Source: SAR202 cluster bacterium bin127 (GTDB lineage: Bacteria; Chloroflexota; Dehalococcoidia; Lucifugimonadales; Lucifugimonadaceae). From it: 64,000 nt of DNA. A program made the position numbers and the translations under genes. Of this stretch, positions 44,475 to 52,519 are shown one piece after another; within the stretch, counting starts at the first letter, position 1, and every line of letters begins with the position of its first letter. The DNA is taken from NCBI GenBank assembly GCA_002239045.1, contig MPNN01000001.1:248001-312000 (forward strand). The letters are read 5' to 3'. Under the pieces are notes generated by a model that was not told where the DNA came from, ran no database searches, and was given only the letters and a program-made list of their open reading frames with translations.

Positions 44475-45272
44475 TTGAAGATCGAGAGTTACAAACAGGG
44501 AACACCGTGTTGGACTGATCTTTCGACAACGGATCAGGACGGCGCCAAGGAGTTTTACTCCAAGATATTCGGTTGGGAATATCAGGACATCCCCATGGGA
44601 GACGATCAAGTCTACTCATTAGCCCAGCTTGACGGATCAGACGCAGGAGCGATATTCACGCAGGTGGCTCAGGAGTCTGAGGCTGGAGTGCCGCCACACT
44701 GGAAGGTTTACCTCGCGGTTGATGACATTGATGCGACCGCTTCCCAAGTGTCTAATCTTGGTGGAACGGTCATCGTTGATGAGTTCGATGAGGACGAGTC
44801 TGGACGGATGATGTTGGCGCAAGACCCAACCGGAGCGATGATTCAATTCTGGCAGGCGAAGGCAAATATCGGTTGCGAAGTGCGAGATGAACATGGCGCG
44901 TTGACTTGGGTCGAGTTGTTGACTTCGGATCAAGAAGGCGCGGGGAAGTTTTACACAGAGTTGTTTGGGATTGGTCTGGACATCGAAACGATGCCGACGC
45001 CTGAAGGCGACCCGTACCACATGTTGATGACCGAGATGGGGCCGGTGGCCGGCATCATGCCATTGCCCGACCATCTCGTCGAAATGGGAGTCCCGCCGCA
45101 CTGGGAGGTCTACTTCCGAGTAGACGACGCTAATGCGGTCGTCGAGAAGGCGAAGTCCTTGGGTGCGACGGTGCTTTTCGGTCCCGAGGTGTTGCCTATG
45201 GTTGGTACCTTCGCGGTGATACAAGACCCACAAGGCGCGGTATTCGGTATTCAACAAGCACCGACGGTGTAA
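44475..45272 (+). CDS. Two-domain VOC protein (CFP32-like), paralogue 4
   Basis: A 265-residue protein, TTG start at 44475 with AAGGGGA 8 bases upstream. It begins KIESYKQGTPCWTDLSTTDQ and has EVRDEHGALTWVELLTSDQ at the module boundary, both almost as in paralogue 3. It ends DPQGAVFGIQQAPTV. The remnant of a further VOC gene follows directly in the same frame. Confidence 0.88.
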   Translation: MKIESYKQGTPCWTDLSTTDQDGAKEFYSKIFGWEYQDIPMGDDQVYSLAQLDGSDAGAIFTQVAQESEAGVPPHWKVYLAVDDIDATASQVSNLGGTVIVDEFDEDESGRMMLAQDPTGAMIQFWQAKANIGCEVRDEHGALTWVELLTSDQEGAGKFYTELFGIGLDIETMPTPEGDPYHMLMTEMGPVAGIMPLPDHLVEMGVPPHWEVYFRVDDANAVVEKAKSLGATVLFGPEVLPMVGTFAVIQDPQGAVFGIQQAPTV

Positions 45273-45401
45273 TTCAAGATCAACCCGTCCGATGCCGAGT
45301 TGCCGGATCCGCCGTGGAACGTGCCGGGAGTTGGCAGAATGGCGTGGATCTACGACCCGCAAGGGGCACTGTTGGGATTGATCACACCATCTGGATCTTG
45401 A
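45273..45401 (+). pseudogene. C-terminal remnant of a fifth VOC gene
   Basis: Right after the stop of paralogue 4 and in the same frame, 42 codons read KINPSDAELPDPPWNVPGVG, RMAWIYDPQGALLGLITPSG and a stop. The closing pattern GR.AWIYDPQGA.LGLI is the end of a VOC domain of the single-module glyoxalase type. No start or upstream part is present. It marks a deletion or an unequal recombination at the end of the array. Confidence 0.75.
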
Positions 45402-45467
45402 CGGATTGACGCGTCCGATTGCGTGTAACATTTCAGGCGTTACACACAATCTGCGGGGGCGCGGTAA

Positions 45468-46268
45468 ATGTCAACAGCCAATTTCGGGGAGCGACTAGCT
45501 GGAAAGGTCGCCATCGTGACAGGTGGCGGGGGAGCGATGGGAGGCGCGCAGAGCCGATTGTTCGCGGCGCACGGCGCTGCGGTCTGCGTAGCCGATTTCA
45601 ACTTGGAAGCGGGCGAGGCGGTTCGAAACGATATCGTCCACAGCGGTGGCATGGCTATCGCTCACGAGTTGGATGTGCGAGACGAAGCCGCGTGGGAGGC
45701 CTGCGTTAGCGCCACAGAGGAGGAGTATGGGCCCGTCAGCATCCTCTGCAACAACGCCGGTGCCAACTTCCGAGTCAGTTTCGATGACCAGACGCTTGAC
45801 ATGTGGAACATCATCATGGAAACAGGCCTGACCGGCGCGTTTCTCGGCATAAAGGCTGTCGTACCTTCAATGCGACGCGCAGGCGGTGGGGCGATCCTTA
45901 ACATGGGCTCGTTGGCATCGATTCGTCCCGGAGGCGGTTCACCGGCATATGCGGCGCAGAAGATGGGAATGGTTGGATTGAATCGCGCCGCGGCCGCCAG
46001 CTACGCCAAGGAGAACATCCGCTCCATTATCATATCGCCCGGTCATGTCGATACCCCGTTCATCCGCGGAAACAACCCACACAGCCCGAACGATGAGTCG
46101 ACGAGTATCGACAACCCCGAAAACTACAACAAAAGGCTTTCAGGCACGCCGATGGGTCGGCTGATGTTGCCGGAAGACTTGGCGAATGCGTTTTTGTTTG
46201 CCGCATCGGACGAGGCGAGCGGAGTCACCGGCTCCATGATCACGGTCGACGGCGGCGCGGCTTTATGA
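45468..46268 (+). CDS. SDR family oxidoreductase
   Basis: A 266-residue classical short-chain dehydrogenase. The cofactor loop is TGGGGAMGG (18-26), with NNAG at 95-98, Ser148, Tyr161 and Lys165 in YAAQK. It ends TVDGGAAL. The C-terminal loop before the final strand (NNPHSPNDESTSIDNPENYN) is longer than usual and likely covers the active site. The substrate is unknown. It is a separate gene from the SDR at 4244; the two are not close paralogues. Confidence 0.88.
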   Translation: MSTANFGERLAGKVAIVTGGGGAMGGAQSRLFAAHGAAVCVADFNLEAGEAVRNDIVHSGGMAIAHELDVRDEAAWEACVSATEEEYGPVSILCNNAGANFRVSFDDQTLDMWNIIMETGLTGAFLGIKAVVPSMRRAGGGAILNMGSLASIRPGGGSPAYAAQKMGMVGLNRAAAASYAKENIRSIIISPGHVDTPFIRGNNPHSPNDESTSIDNPENYNKRLSGTPMGRLMLPEDLANAFLFAASDEASGVTGSMITVDGGAAL

Positions 46269-46661
46269 TTGAAGCATGAGGGAGTTATAGCCCTACGTCG
46301 CTACCGCCACAAGCCACAACAATCAAGCAAATCGACATCGGAAGCGTCGCCATCACCCTCCTGGGTCGCAATATCTGGATCGTACCCGGCAACGAATTAC
46401 GACTTTCGTGATTTTTCTCAAACGCAACGAATCCTCTTGCTAATTGTGTTATCTTTATTGCAACTATATGGCAAAGAGCGCGCCTGCTTCGCCGATCCGA
46501 AGCCAGCACCCTTCGCCGATCCGAGCCAGCACCGTCATTCCGGCGAAAGCCGGAATCCAGCACCGAGACACCTGATCAAACAAGGACGAATTTCCAGACA
46601 CCCACCAACCACCTAGCCGAGTTCGCCACAGTCGCGAATCTCAGATGATTTAAGGATCGAC
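46269..46661. other. Spacer with repeat copies
   Basis: No gene is supported. A partial tandem GCCGATCCGA-GCCAGCACC occurs twice at about 46490-46532 and leads into the REP core below. The remaining sequence is AT-rich around 46400-46470, where a promoter for the secreted protein could lie, but I see no consensus hexamers I would defend. Confidence 0.5.
46533..46560. repeat. REP core repeat
   Basis: CGTCATTCCGGCGAAAGCCG followed by GAATCCAG, a hairpin-forming unit identical to the copy at 53732-53760 and the complement of that at 59714-59740. The flanks here are different from those elements, so only the core is shared. Confidence 0.85.
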
Positions 46662-47792
46662 ATGCACACATCAAAAGACGTGAGACTCTACGCCGCTGTT
46701 TTGGGTATTGTTGCGATCGCGGCAGTGCTTGCGATTATGCTTGTCGCCCCCCCCCCCCGAATTTCTGATGCTCAGACGCGGGACGCCTGCAACATCAATG
46801 CAAGTAACATCATTAAGGAAAAGAATGGTGCGAATATCACTCTAAGACTTCCCCCTTTGCCCGACCATTGCAACGTTGACTATTTTCTAACTCCCTACCA
46901 GAACCTCAGCCACTCACATATCGGGCGTGGCGACACATTGAATTTCGACGTTTCCGCTCACACGGAGAAGATACGTGCAGTGCCGACCGAGACTGCAATA
47001 AATGCAAATGGTCAGCTCAAGTATATCAACACGGCAGGTGGTGAGTACAAGGTGAGAACCACCAATAGCACTGCTAGTTTTGAGGGTGCAGCGACGGCAA
47101 CGTCTTCCGAGATTGCCCAATATAACATTCGGGCAACATCGATAGCAAGATCGCGAGATCGTTATTCTGTCGCCGATGAAAACGGCAACGTCACAATCCA
47201 AGTCCGGATTGTTTGTAAACCCATTCATGGTTATTGTGAAGAGGGAAAAATAGTAACTACTAGAAATGTGACTGTCCAGTTGGACCCGACTGGTGTGGAT
47301 GCCCTGCCCACACGGGTTTCAGCTCAGAGCAATCTTGCCAAACCTCGAAAAGCCCCTGCTCCCACCGCGACGTTCACGCCCACTCCCACTCCAACCCCCA
47401 CGCAGATTGTTATTGACATCCCGCTGCCAGAAATCATTGTGGAAATTGAGGAAGAGGAAGATGTACCTCAAAAGCAAGAAGAGAACCCCAAGCCACAGCC
47501 GCAGAAGGTTGTAGAAAAGCCAGTTGCACCGCCGACCGCTACGAACACGCCAGTACCACCGACTAACACGCCAGTACCGACCGCTACTAAAGTGCCTGCG
47601 CCCACCGCTACCAACACGCCAGTATCCACGCCTACGGCAACGCCAGAGACCGTCGATACCGACAAGTCAGGATGCGTGAGCAGCGCGGAGTATGCCGCCG
47701 CCGCACAAAGCGCCAGTAAGGATAATTGGAACGTGGACATAACCGCTCGCTTCCACGCGATCAGAGCGGCGTATCTGGCGAATCCTTGCTAG
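46662..47792 (+). CDS. Secreted PT-linker protein with C-terminal EF-hand loop
   Basis: A 376-residue exported protein. A signal peptide or anchor spans about residues 8-30, then a domain of about 170 residues with cysteines (C43, C70 and a later CKPIHGYC pair). From about 225 the chain is a low-complexity linker of Thr-Pro-Ala repeats broken by an acidic patch (EIEEEEDVPQKQEE). The end carries DTDKSGCVSSAE, a textbook 12-residue EF-hand calcium loop (D1, D3, S5, G6, E12), and a final Cys. I do not recognise the N-terminal domain. An 11-C tract lies within the signal-peptide region. Confidence 0.7.
   Translation: MHTSKDVRLYAAVLGIVAIAAVLAIMLVAPPPRISDAQTRDACNINASNIIKEKNGANITLRLPPLPDHCNVDYFLTPYQNLSHSHIGRGDTLNFDVSAHTEKIRAVPTETAINANGQLKYINTAGGEYKVRTTNSTASFEGAATATSSEIAQYNIRATSIARSRDRYSVADENGNVTIQVRIVCKPIHGYCEEGKIVTTRNVTVQLDPTGVDALPTRVSAQSNLAKPRKAPAPTATFTPTPTPTPTQIVIDIPLPEIIVEIEEEEDVPQKQEENPKPQPQKVVEKPVAPPTATNTPVPPTNTPVPTATKVPAPTATNTPVSTPTATPETVDTDKSGCVSSAEYAAAAQSASKDNWNVDITARFHAIRAAYLANPC
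46748..46758 (+). repeat. C11 homopolymer tract in coding sequence
   Basis: Eleven consecutive C residues encode the PPP after the hydrophobic segment of the secreted protein. Loss or gain of one base would shift the frame a few codons past the signal peptide and switch the gene off. Confidence 0.85.
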
Positions 47793-47814
47793 CGTAGCGG
47801 CAACGGAATTACAC

Positions 47815-47844
47815 CGTAGGGGCCGTTCGCGAACAGCCCCTACG
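47815..47844. repeat. 30-bp near-perfect palindrome
   Basis: CGTAGGGGC and GCCCCTACG flank a CGTTCGCGAACA centre; the whole unit is self-complementary except for one pair. It lies 23 bases after the secreted-protein gene and may act as its terminator, though no T-run follows. Confidence 0.7.
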
Positions 47845-47892
47845 ATTCACGTGTGACGTAAACCCTCAAACATCCAGTAGGAGTCACAGGAC

Positions 47893-47898
47893 TATAAT
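47893..47898 (+). promoter_or_regulatory. -10 box suggesting leaderless transcript
   Basis: TATAAT lies 8 bases before the ATG at 47907. A transcript starting at the normal distance would begin at or next to the ATG. There is no Shine-Dalgarno sequence between them. The -35 region is not clear. Confidence 0.4.
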
Positions 47899-47906
47899 TC
47901 CCAAAC

Positions 47907-48824
47907 ATGAGGATTCTTATAACTGGAGCCAGCGGCTACATCGGTCAGGCTTTAACGAAACGACTACGTGGCCGCGGCGATGAGATCGTTCATCTGGTGC
48001 GTCGGGAACCTGATCCCGATGCGGATGTAGAGGAGGTTCGGTGGGACACATCGGATCCCGATTCAGTCGACGTTGAGGATTTGGGACGAGTCGACGCAGT
48101 GTTCAACCTCGCCGGGGCGGAGGTGGCGAAGCGCTGGACCAAGAGTTATCTTGAGTTGATTTCGAGTAGTCGGATCGCGACTACTAAAACATTGGTTGAA
48201 ATCTGCAGACGGCTAGCGACCCCGCCGAATGTCTTGATAACGACGTCGGGAGTTGCGATCTATGGGGATCGCGGTGACGAGCAGTTGACCGAATCGAGCG
48301 CGCGGGGCGCGGGGATTCTCGCCGACATCGCGGTGCCATGGGAGGCAGCGACTGAAAGTGCCTCGGATTTCGGGGTGAGAACGTCGACGGTGCGGTTCGG
48401 AATCGTGATGAGCGGCGATGGAGGGCCATTGCCCGTGTTGGCGAAACCGTTCAGGAGGGGATTGGGTGGTCGACTTGGAAATGGTCGGCAGTGGACGCCA
48501 TGGATTCATCTGGACGATGCGATATCCGCATTGCTGTTCGTCGCTGGCGAGGAGAGTCTGGAAGGCGCGGTCAATGTTGTATCGCCGGGAGTGGTTCGGA
48601 ACATCGAATTGACGCGGGCGATCGGCGATGCGTTGGGCAAACCAAGTTTTGGTTGGTTGCCGGCTGTATTGGCTCGGATAGTTATAGGGAACTACGTTCA
48701 AGAGTTGGCGATCAACAGCGCGCTCGTGATACCCGAGAAGTTGATGCAGGCGGGATTCGAATTCGAGCACCCTGATTTGCGCGAGTGTCTGCGTCGCGAG
48801 ATCGGCGTCAGAGTTTCCCAATGA
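47907..48824 (+). CDS. TIGR01777 family NAD-dependent epimerase
   Basis: A 305-residue extended SDR protein of the YfcH/SulA-like TIGR01777 group. The Rossmann motif GASGYIG is at 7-13, AVFNLAGAEVAKRW near 64-77, SSSRIATTK near 87-95, and the active-site segment TSGVAIYG near 112-119. GRQWTPWIHLDDA is the family's late hallmark. The biochemical role is not known. It is probably expressed from the -10 box directly upstream. Confidence 0.9.
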   Translation: MRILITGASGYIGQALTKRLRGRGDEIVHLVRREPDPDADVEEVRWDTSDPDSVDVEDLGRVDAVFNLAGAEVAKRWTKSYLELISSSRIATTKTLVEICRRLATPPNVLITTSGVAIYGDRGDEQLTESSARGAGILADIAVPWEAATESASDFGVRTSTVRFGIVMSGDGGPLPVLAKPFRRGLGGRLGNGRQWTPWIHLDDAISALLFVAGEESLEGAVNVVSPGVVRNIELTRAIGDALGKPSFGWLPAVLARIVIGNYVQELAINSALVIPEKLMQAGFEFEHPDLRECLRREIGVRVSQ

Positions 48825-48922
48825 GACGCCAACATCGGTGGGCATTCTGTCTCCAGTCAAATGGATACGTTGGCTACAGGGTCGTTACCCGCTGAATACT
48901 ACGGTGTTTCGGAACCAAACGG

Positions 48923-49141
48923 CTAGAGAAGGTCGATGAACTCGTCTCTAGAGACTCCTGCGTCCTTCAATAGACTAGTCAACAGTCCTCTGCCAATGCG
49001 CTCCGACACCAGCAGATTGTGTCGCTCATGGTGACGCAATACGATGTGACTGCCTTTTCCTCTTTTCGGCGAAACGCTATATCCGATTTTGCGCATCGCT
49101 GAAACAAATTCTCTTCGAGATACACTCGGTAAGCGCGGCAT
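48923..49141 (-). CDS. hicA: HicA family toxin
   Basis: A 72-residue double-stranded-RNA-binding-like mRNA interferase. The catalytic His32 is in GKGSHIVLRH, after the conserved G-Y-S loop (KIGYSVSPKRGKGSH). GRGLLTSLLKDAGVSRDEF is the usual final helix. It follows hicB by one base, so the pair is co-translated with antitoxin first. Confidence 0.93.
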   Translation of the reverse strand: MPRLPSVSRREFVSAMRKIGYSVSPKRGKGSHIVLRHHERHNLLVSERIGRGLLTSLLKDAGVSRDEFIDLL

Positions 49142-49142
49142 T

Positions 49143-49403
49143 CTAATGCGTCAAAGAAACGTTCGCGAACCAGCTGTTGGCAACCGGCAAATCAACCGAT
49201 TCATCATCGTTCAGCACCTCGATGAACAGGGCAATACCTTCTTGGATGTTCGCCAACGCTTCCTCGACAGTGTCGCCTTGGGTGTGGCAACCCGGTAGTG
49301 ACGGGCACGAAGCTACAAAAACACCGTCCTCGTCTCTAGTCACGACCACCTGAAATTCTTTGACTTGATCAATTCGAGAAAGGGCTTCATGCTTGAGCGT
49401 CAT
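49143..49403 (-). CDS. hicB: HicB family antitoxin
   Basis: An 86-residue antitoxin with the partial RNase H fold of HicB: FQVVVTRDEDGVFVASCPSL, PGCHTQGDTVEEALANIQEG. No DNA-binding C-terminal domain is present, so autoregulation may rely on another factor. It lies directly before hicA. Confidence 0.93.
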   Translation of the reverse strand: MTLKHEALSRIDQVKEFQVVVTRDEDGVFVASCPSLPGCHTQGDTVEEALANIQEGIALFIEVLNDDESVDLPVANSWFANVSLTH

Positions 49404-49727
49404 GGTGTGATCGTCCTTTTCATCGCGGTCCGCACCCGTTTGTGACTAAACCAACTAGTACCTCGAATCTAACACGTACGCCCGGTTTAGAGTGGATCGC
49501 TGCGCTACGCGTAACTCGCAATTGAGGTTGCCAAATCGGACGGATCAAAACCATCGCGTCGCACACATCGAACACGAAATTATCAGCCAACTCATTGCCG
49601 ATGGCGCAAGATTCCCTTTGCGCACCGGGTTCTGGCTACTCACTATTCGCCACGCGTTGTGTTCGTCCGTGACGTTACCTCCTGTCCTGATCCCTATCGA
49701 TTCACTTAGGGCATTGACGGGTAGGAA
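49404..49727. other. Intergenic region without a supported gene
   Basis: This lies between the start of hicB and the end of the aconitase gene, both on the minus strand, so it must hold the hicBA promoter and any aconitase terminator. An 81-codon plus-strand frame (49492-49737) has no recognisable motif and runs into the aconitase 3' end. I see no repeat or RNA gene. Confidence 0.5.
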
Positions 49728-52370
49728 TCAGCCCTGAGCAATCATCTGACGCAGAACGTAGGGCAGAAGGCCGCCGTGTTCGTAGTATTCGGCCTCAATG
49801 GCGGTATCCACACGTGAGAGGACCTCGAACGATGTGATTGATCCGTCACTGGCGGTCGCCGTAACACTCAGGTTTGCGCCCGGCTGTACAGTCCCCTCCA
49901 CGCCTTCAATCGTGTAAGTCTCTGTACCGTCGAGCCCTAGGGACCGTGCGGATTGGCCGTTCGTGAATTGGAGCGGAACTACACCCATTCCAACAAGGTT
50001 CGATCGGTGAATGCGTTCGAACGATTCCGCGATGACAGCCCGGACGCCCAACAGCATCGGACCTTTGGCCGCCCAATCTCGTGAGCTTCCGGTACCGTAT
50101 TCCTTGCCGGCTAGAACGATCAGCGGGACGCCATCTGCCCGGTAACGTTCGGCGGCATTGAAGATGCGCATCGTTTCGCCGGTCGGGTGGTAAACAGTCC
50201 AATCGCCCTCATATTCAGGAGTAAGTTGGTTGCGGAGTCGGATATTTCCGAACGTGCCGCGCATCATGACGTTGTGATTGCCGCGGCGAGAGCCGTAAGA
50301 GTTGAATGCTCGTCGGGGAACGTCGTTGGCAATGAGGTGTTGGCCTGATGGAGCCGATTGCGGAATGCTACCCGCGGGGGAGATGTGGTCGGTGGTCACT
50401 GAATCGCCGACGCTGACCAAGACGCGGGCTTTTTCGACGCCTTCACGCGGCTCGGGTTCGAGCTCAAAGCCTTCGAAGTACGGCGGCGGTTGAATGTAAG
50501 TGCTGCCGGTTTCCCATTGGAATAGCTCACCCGTGGCTGTTTCGAGTTCTTGCCACTGCTCAGGACCTTCGTAGACGGCGCCGTAACGATTATTGAACTG
50601 GTCAACACCGACAGCGCTGGCGACGGTCTGTGCGATCTCGATCTGGCTGGGCCAGATGTCGGATAGGTAGACTTCGTTGCCGTCTTCGTCAATGCCGAGC
50701 GCATCGCGGTTTAGATCGACATCGATGCGTCCGGCGAGGGCGTAGGCCACAACGAGCATCGGTGATGCGAGGTAGTTGGCCTTGACTTGCGGGTGGACGC
50801 GACCCTCGAAGTTGCGGTTTCCACTGAGGACAGCAGCAGCGACGAGGTCGTGGTCGGTAACGGTATCTGCCACTTCCTGAGGTAACGGGCCGGAGTTTCC
50901 GATGCAGGTTGTGCATCCGTAGCCGACGGTCTGGAAACCAAGTGCTTCCAGGGGATCGGTTAGCCCTGCGCGGTCGAGGTAGTCGGTGACAACTTTGGAA
51001 CCGGGGGCCAAACTGCTCTTAACCCACCACTTGCGCTCCAATCCGCGTTCGACGGCGTTACGCGCAAGCAATCCGGCACCGACCATCACGGAAGGGTTCG
51101 AGGTGTTGGTGCAGCTGGTAATGGCGGCGATGACGACTGAACCGTCTGTGACATCAGCGCCATTGGCTGAGGCGTCCGGAAATGCGTCGCGGAAGTTACC
51201 GGCTACATTGCTTAAGGTAACGCGGTCCTGTGGACGCTTGGGGCCAGCCATGCTGGGCTCTACGTCGGCGAGGTCGAATTCGATGGATGTGGTGTATTGC
51301 GGATCGTCGGATTCGGACGGGGTGAGGAAATTCGCTTTGGCGTAGGCTTCGACTAGGGTCACGGTTTCCTCCGAGCGGCCGGTGCGCCGGAGGTAGTCGA
51401 TAGTCTGGTCGTCGACGGGGAAGAATCCACATGTGGCGCCGTATTCAGGCGCCATGTTTCCGATAGTGGCGCGATCCGCGACGGGCAATGTGGCGAGGCC
51501 TGGGCCGTAGAACTCGACGAATTTTTCTACGACACCGACATTTCGGAGCACCTCGGTGATGGCGAGCACGAGGTCGGTCGCCGTTGCGCCGTCCGGCAAA
51601 CTGCCGCTCAGTTTCACGCCCACGACTTCCGGTACGAGCATGTAGTAGGGCTGGCCGAGCATCACGGCCTCGGCTTCGATACCGCCGACGCCCCAACCGA
51701 GGACGCCGAGGCCGTTGATCATAGTGGTGTGCGAATCGGTTCCGACGCATGTGTCGGGAAAGGCGAAGGTCTCACCTTCGACTTCGGTCGTGAGGACGGT
51801 TGAAGCTAAGAATTCGAGGTTGACTTGATGTACGATGCCGGTTCCGGGTGGCACGACGAGCATATTGTCGAATGCTGACTGCGACCACTTGAGGAGTTTG
51901 TATCGTTCGACGTTGCGCTCGAACTCGAGGTCAATGTTGCGTGCGAGTGCCCCTTCCGAGGCGAAATAGTCGACTTGGACCGAGTGGTCGATGACAAGAT
52001 CGGAATGAACTGAGGGATTGATAATGCTCGCGTCGGCGCCTTTGGCGGCGACGGCGTCCCGCATCGCTGCAAGGTCGACAACGACGGGAACGCCGGTGAA
52101 GTCCTGCAAAGTGACTCTGCCCGGCATGTATGGGAACTCTTTAGGCGGAGCTTGTTCTGGCGACCACCCAGCGACTAAGCGGACGTCGTCCTCGGTCGCG
52201 GGGCCAATGTGAGCGTTACGGAGGGCATTTTCCAGCAGCACGCGGATCGAGAACGGCAACTTCGATATGTTGCACAGACCAGCATGTTCAAGAGCCGCTA
52301 GGTCGTAGTATGCGTAGCTGCGTCCGTTGACTTCCAGATTCTTGACGGCGTTGAATGGTGCTGGTTTCAT
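49728..52370 (-). CDS. acnA: Aconitate hydratase AcnA
   Basis: An 880-residue aconitase of the AcnA/IRP type, converting citrate to isocitrate via cis-aconitate in the citric acid cycle. The [4Fe-4S] ligands are Cys in TSCTNTSNP (about residue 420) and the two in GCTTCIGNSG (about 486 and 489). Substrate-binding segments such as GTDSHTTMINGLG and the C-terminal swivel domain with YGTGSSRDWAAKG are all present. Length is typical. No citrate synthase or isocitrate dehydrogenase gene is nearby. It is divergent from the lactonase gene. Confidence 0.97.
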   Translation of the reverse strand: MKPAPFNAVKNLEVNGRSYAYYDLAALEHAGLCNISKLPFSIRVLLENALRNAHIGPATEDDVRLVAGWSPEQAPPKEFPYMPGRVTLQDFTGVPVVVDLAAMRDAVAAKGADASIINPSVHSDLVIDHSVQVDYFASEGALARNIDLEFERNVERYKLLKWSQSAFDNMLVVPPGTGIVHQVNLEFLASTVLTTEVEGETFAFPDTCVGTDSHTTMINGLGVLGWGVGGIEAEAVMLGQPYYMLVPEVVGVKLSGSLPDGATATDLVLAITEVLRNVGVVEKFVEFYGPGLATLPVADRATIGNMAPEYGATCGFFPVDDQTIDYLRRTGRSEETVTLVEAYAKANFLTPSESDDPQYTTSIEFDLADVEPSMAGPKRPQDRVTLSNVAGNFRDAFPDASANGADVTDGSVVIAAITSCTNTSNPSVMVGAGLLARNAVERGLERKWWVKSSLAPGSKVVTDYLDRAGLTDPLEALGFQTVGYGCTTCIGNSGPLPQEVADTVTDHDLVAAAVLSGNRNFEGRVHPQVKANYLASPMLVVAYALAGRIDVDLNRDALGIDEDGNEVYLSDIWPSQIEIAQTVASAVGVDQFNNRYGAVYEGPEQWQELETATGELFQWETGSTYIQPPPYFEGFELEPEPREGVEKARVLVSVGDSVTTDHISPAGSIPQSAPSGQHLIANDVPRRAFNSYGSRRGNHNVMMRGTFGNIRLRNQLTPEYEGDWTVYHPTGETMRIFNAAERYRADGVPLIVLAGKEYGTGSSRDWAAKGPMLLGVRAVIAESFERIHRSNLVGMGVVPLQFTNGQSARSLGLDGTETYTIEGVEGTVQPGANLSVTATASDGSITSFEVLSRVDTAIEAEYYEHGGLLPYVLRQMIAQG

Positions 52371-52519
52371 GCGCTACTCGCGAGTTGGGATTGGCTCCTA
52401 TGAGTGGTAGGGGCACTCAAATCTAATTTAACAGCGAAACGGCGCCAACGATTGTGGCTTATCATTTTCAGCGCAGAACATGAGTTTATCGTGGCCAATC
52501 TGAAAGGCGGAACGCGAGA

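Noticed and set aside
38858..45272. Reading the tandem DinB/VOC block as a biosynthetic gene cluster
   Set aside because: There is no synthase, carrier protein, transporter or regulator in the block; paralogue expansion explains it better.
45273..45401. Programmed stop readthrough joining paralogue 4 to the following in-frame VOC tail
   Set aside because: Paralogue 4 is already full length with two closed modules, and the tail duplicates only the last strand of a module; a deletion remnant is simpler, though readthrough could be tested by proteomics.
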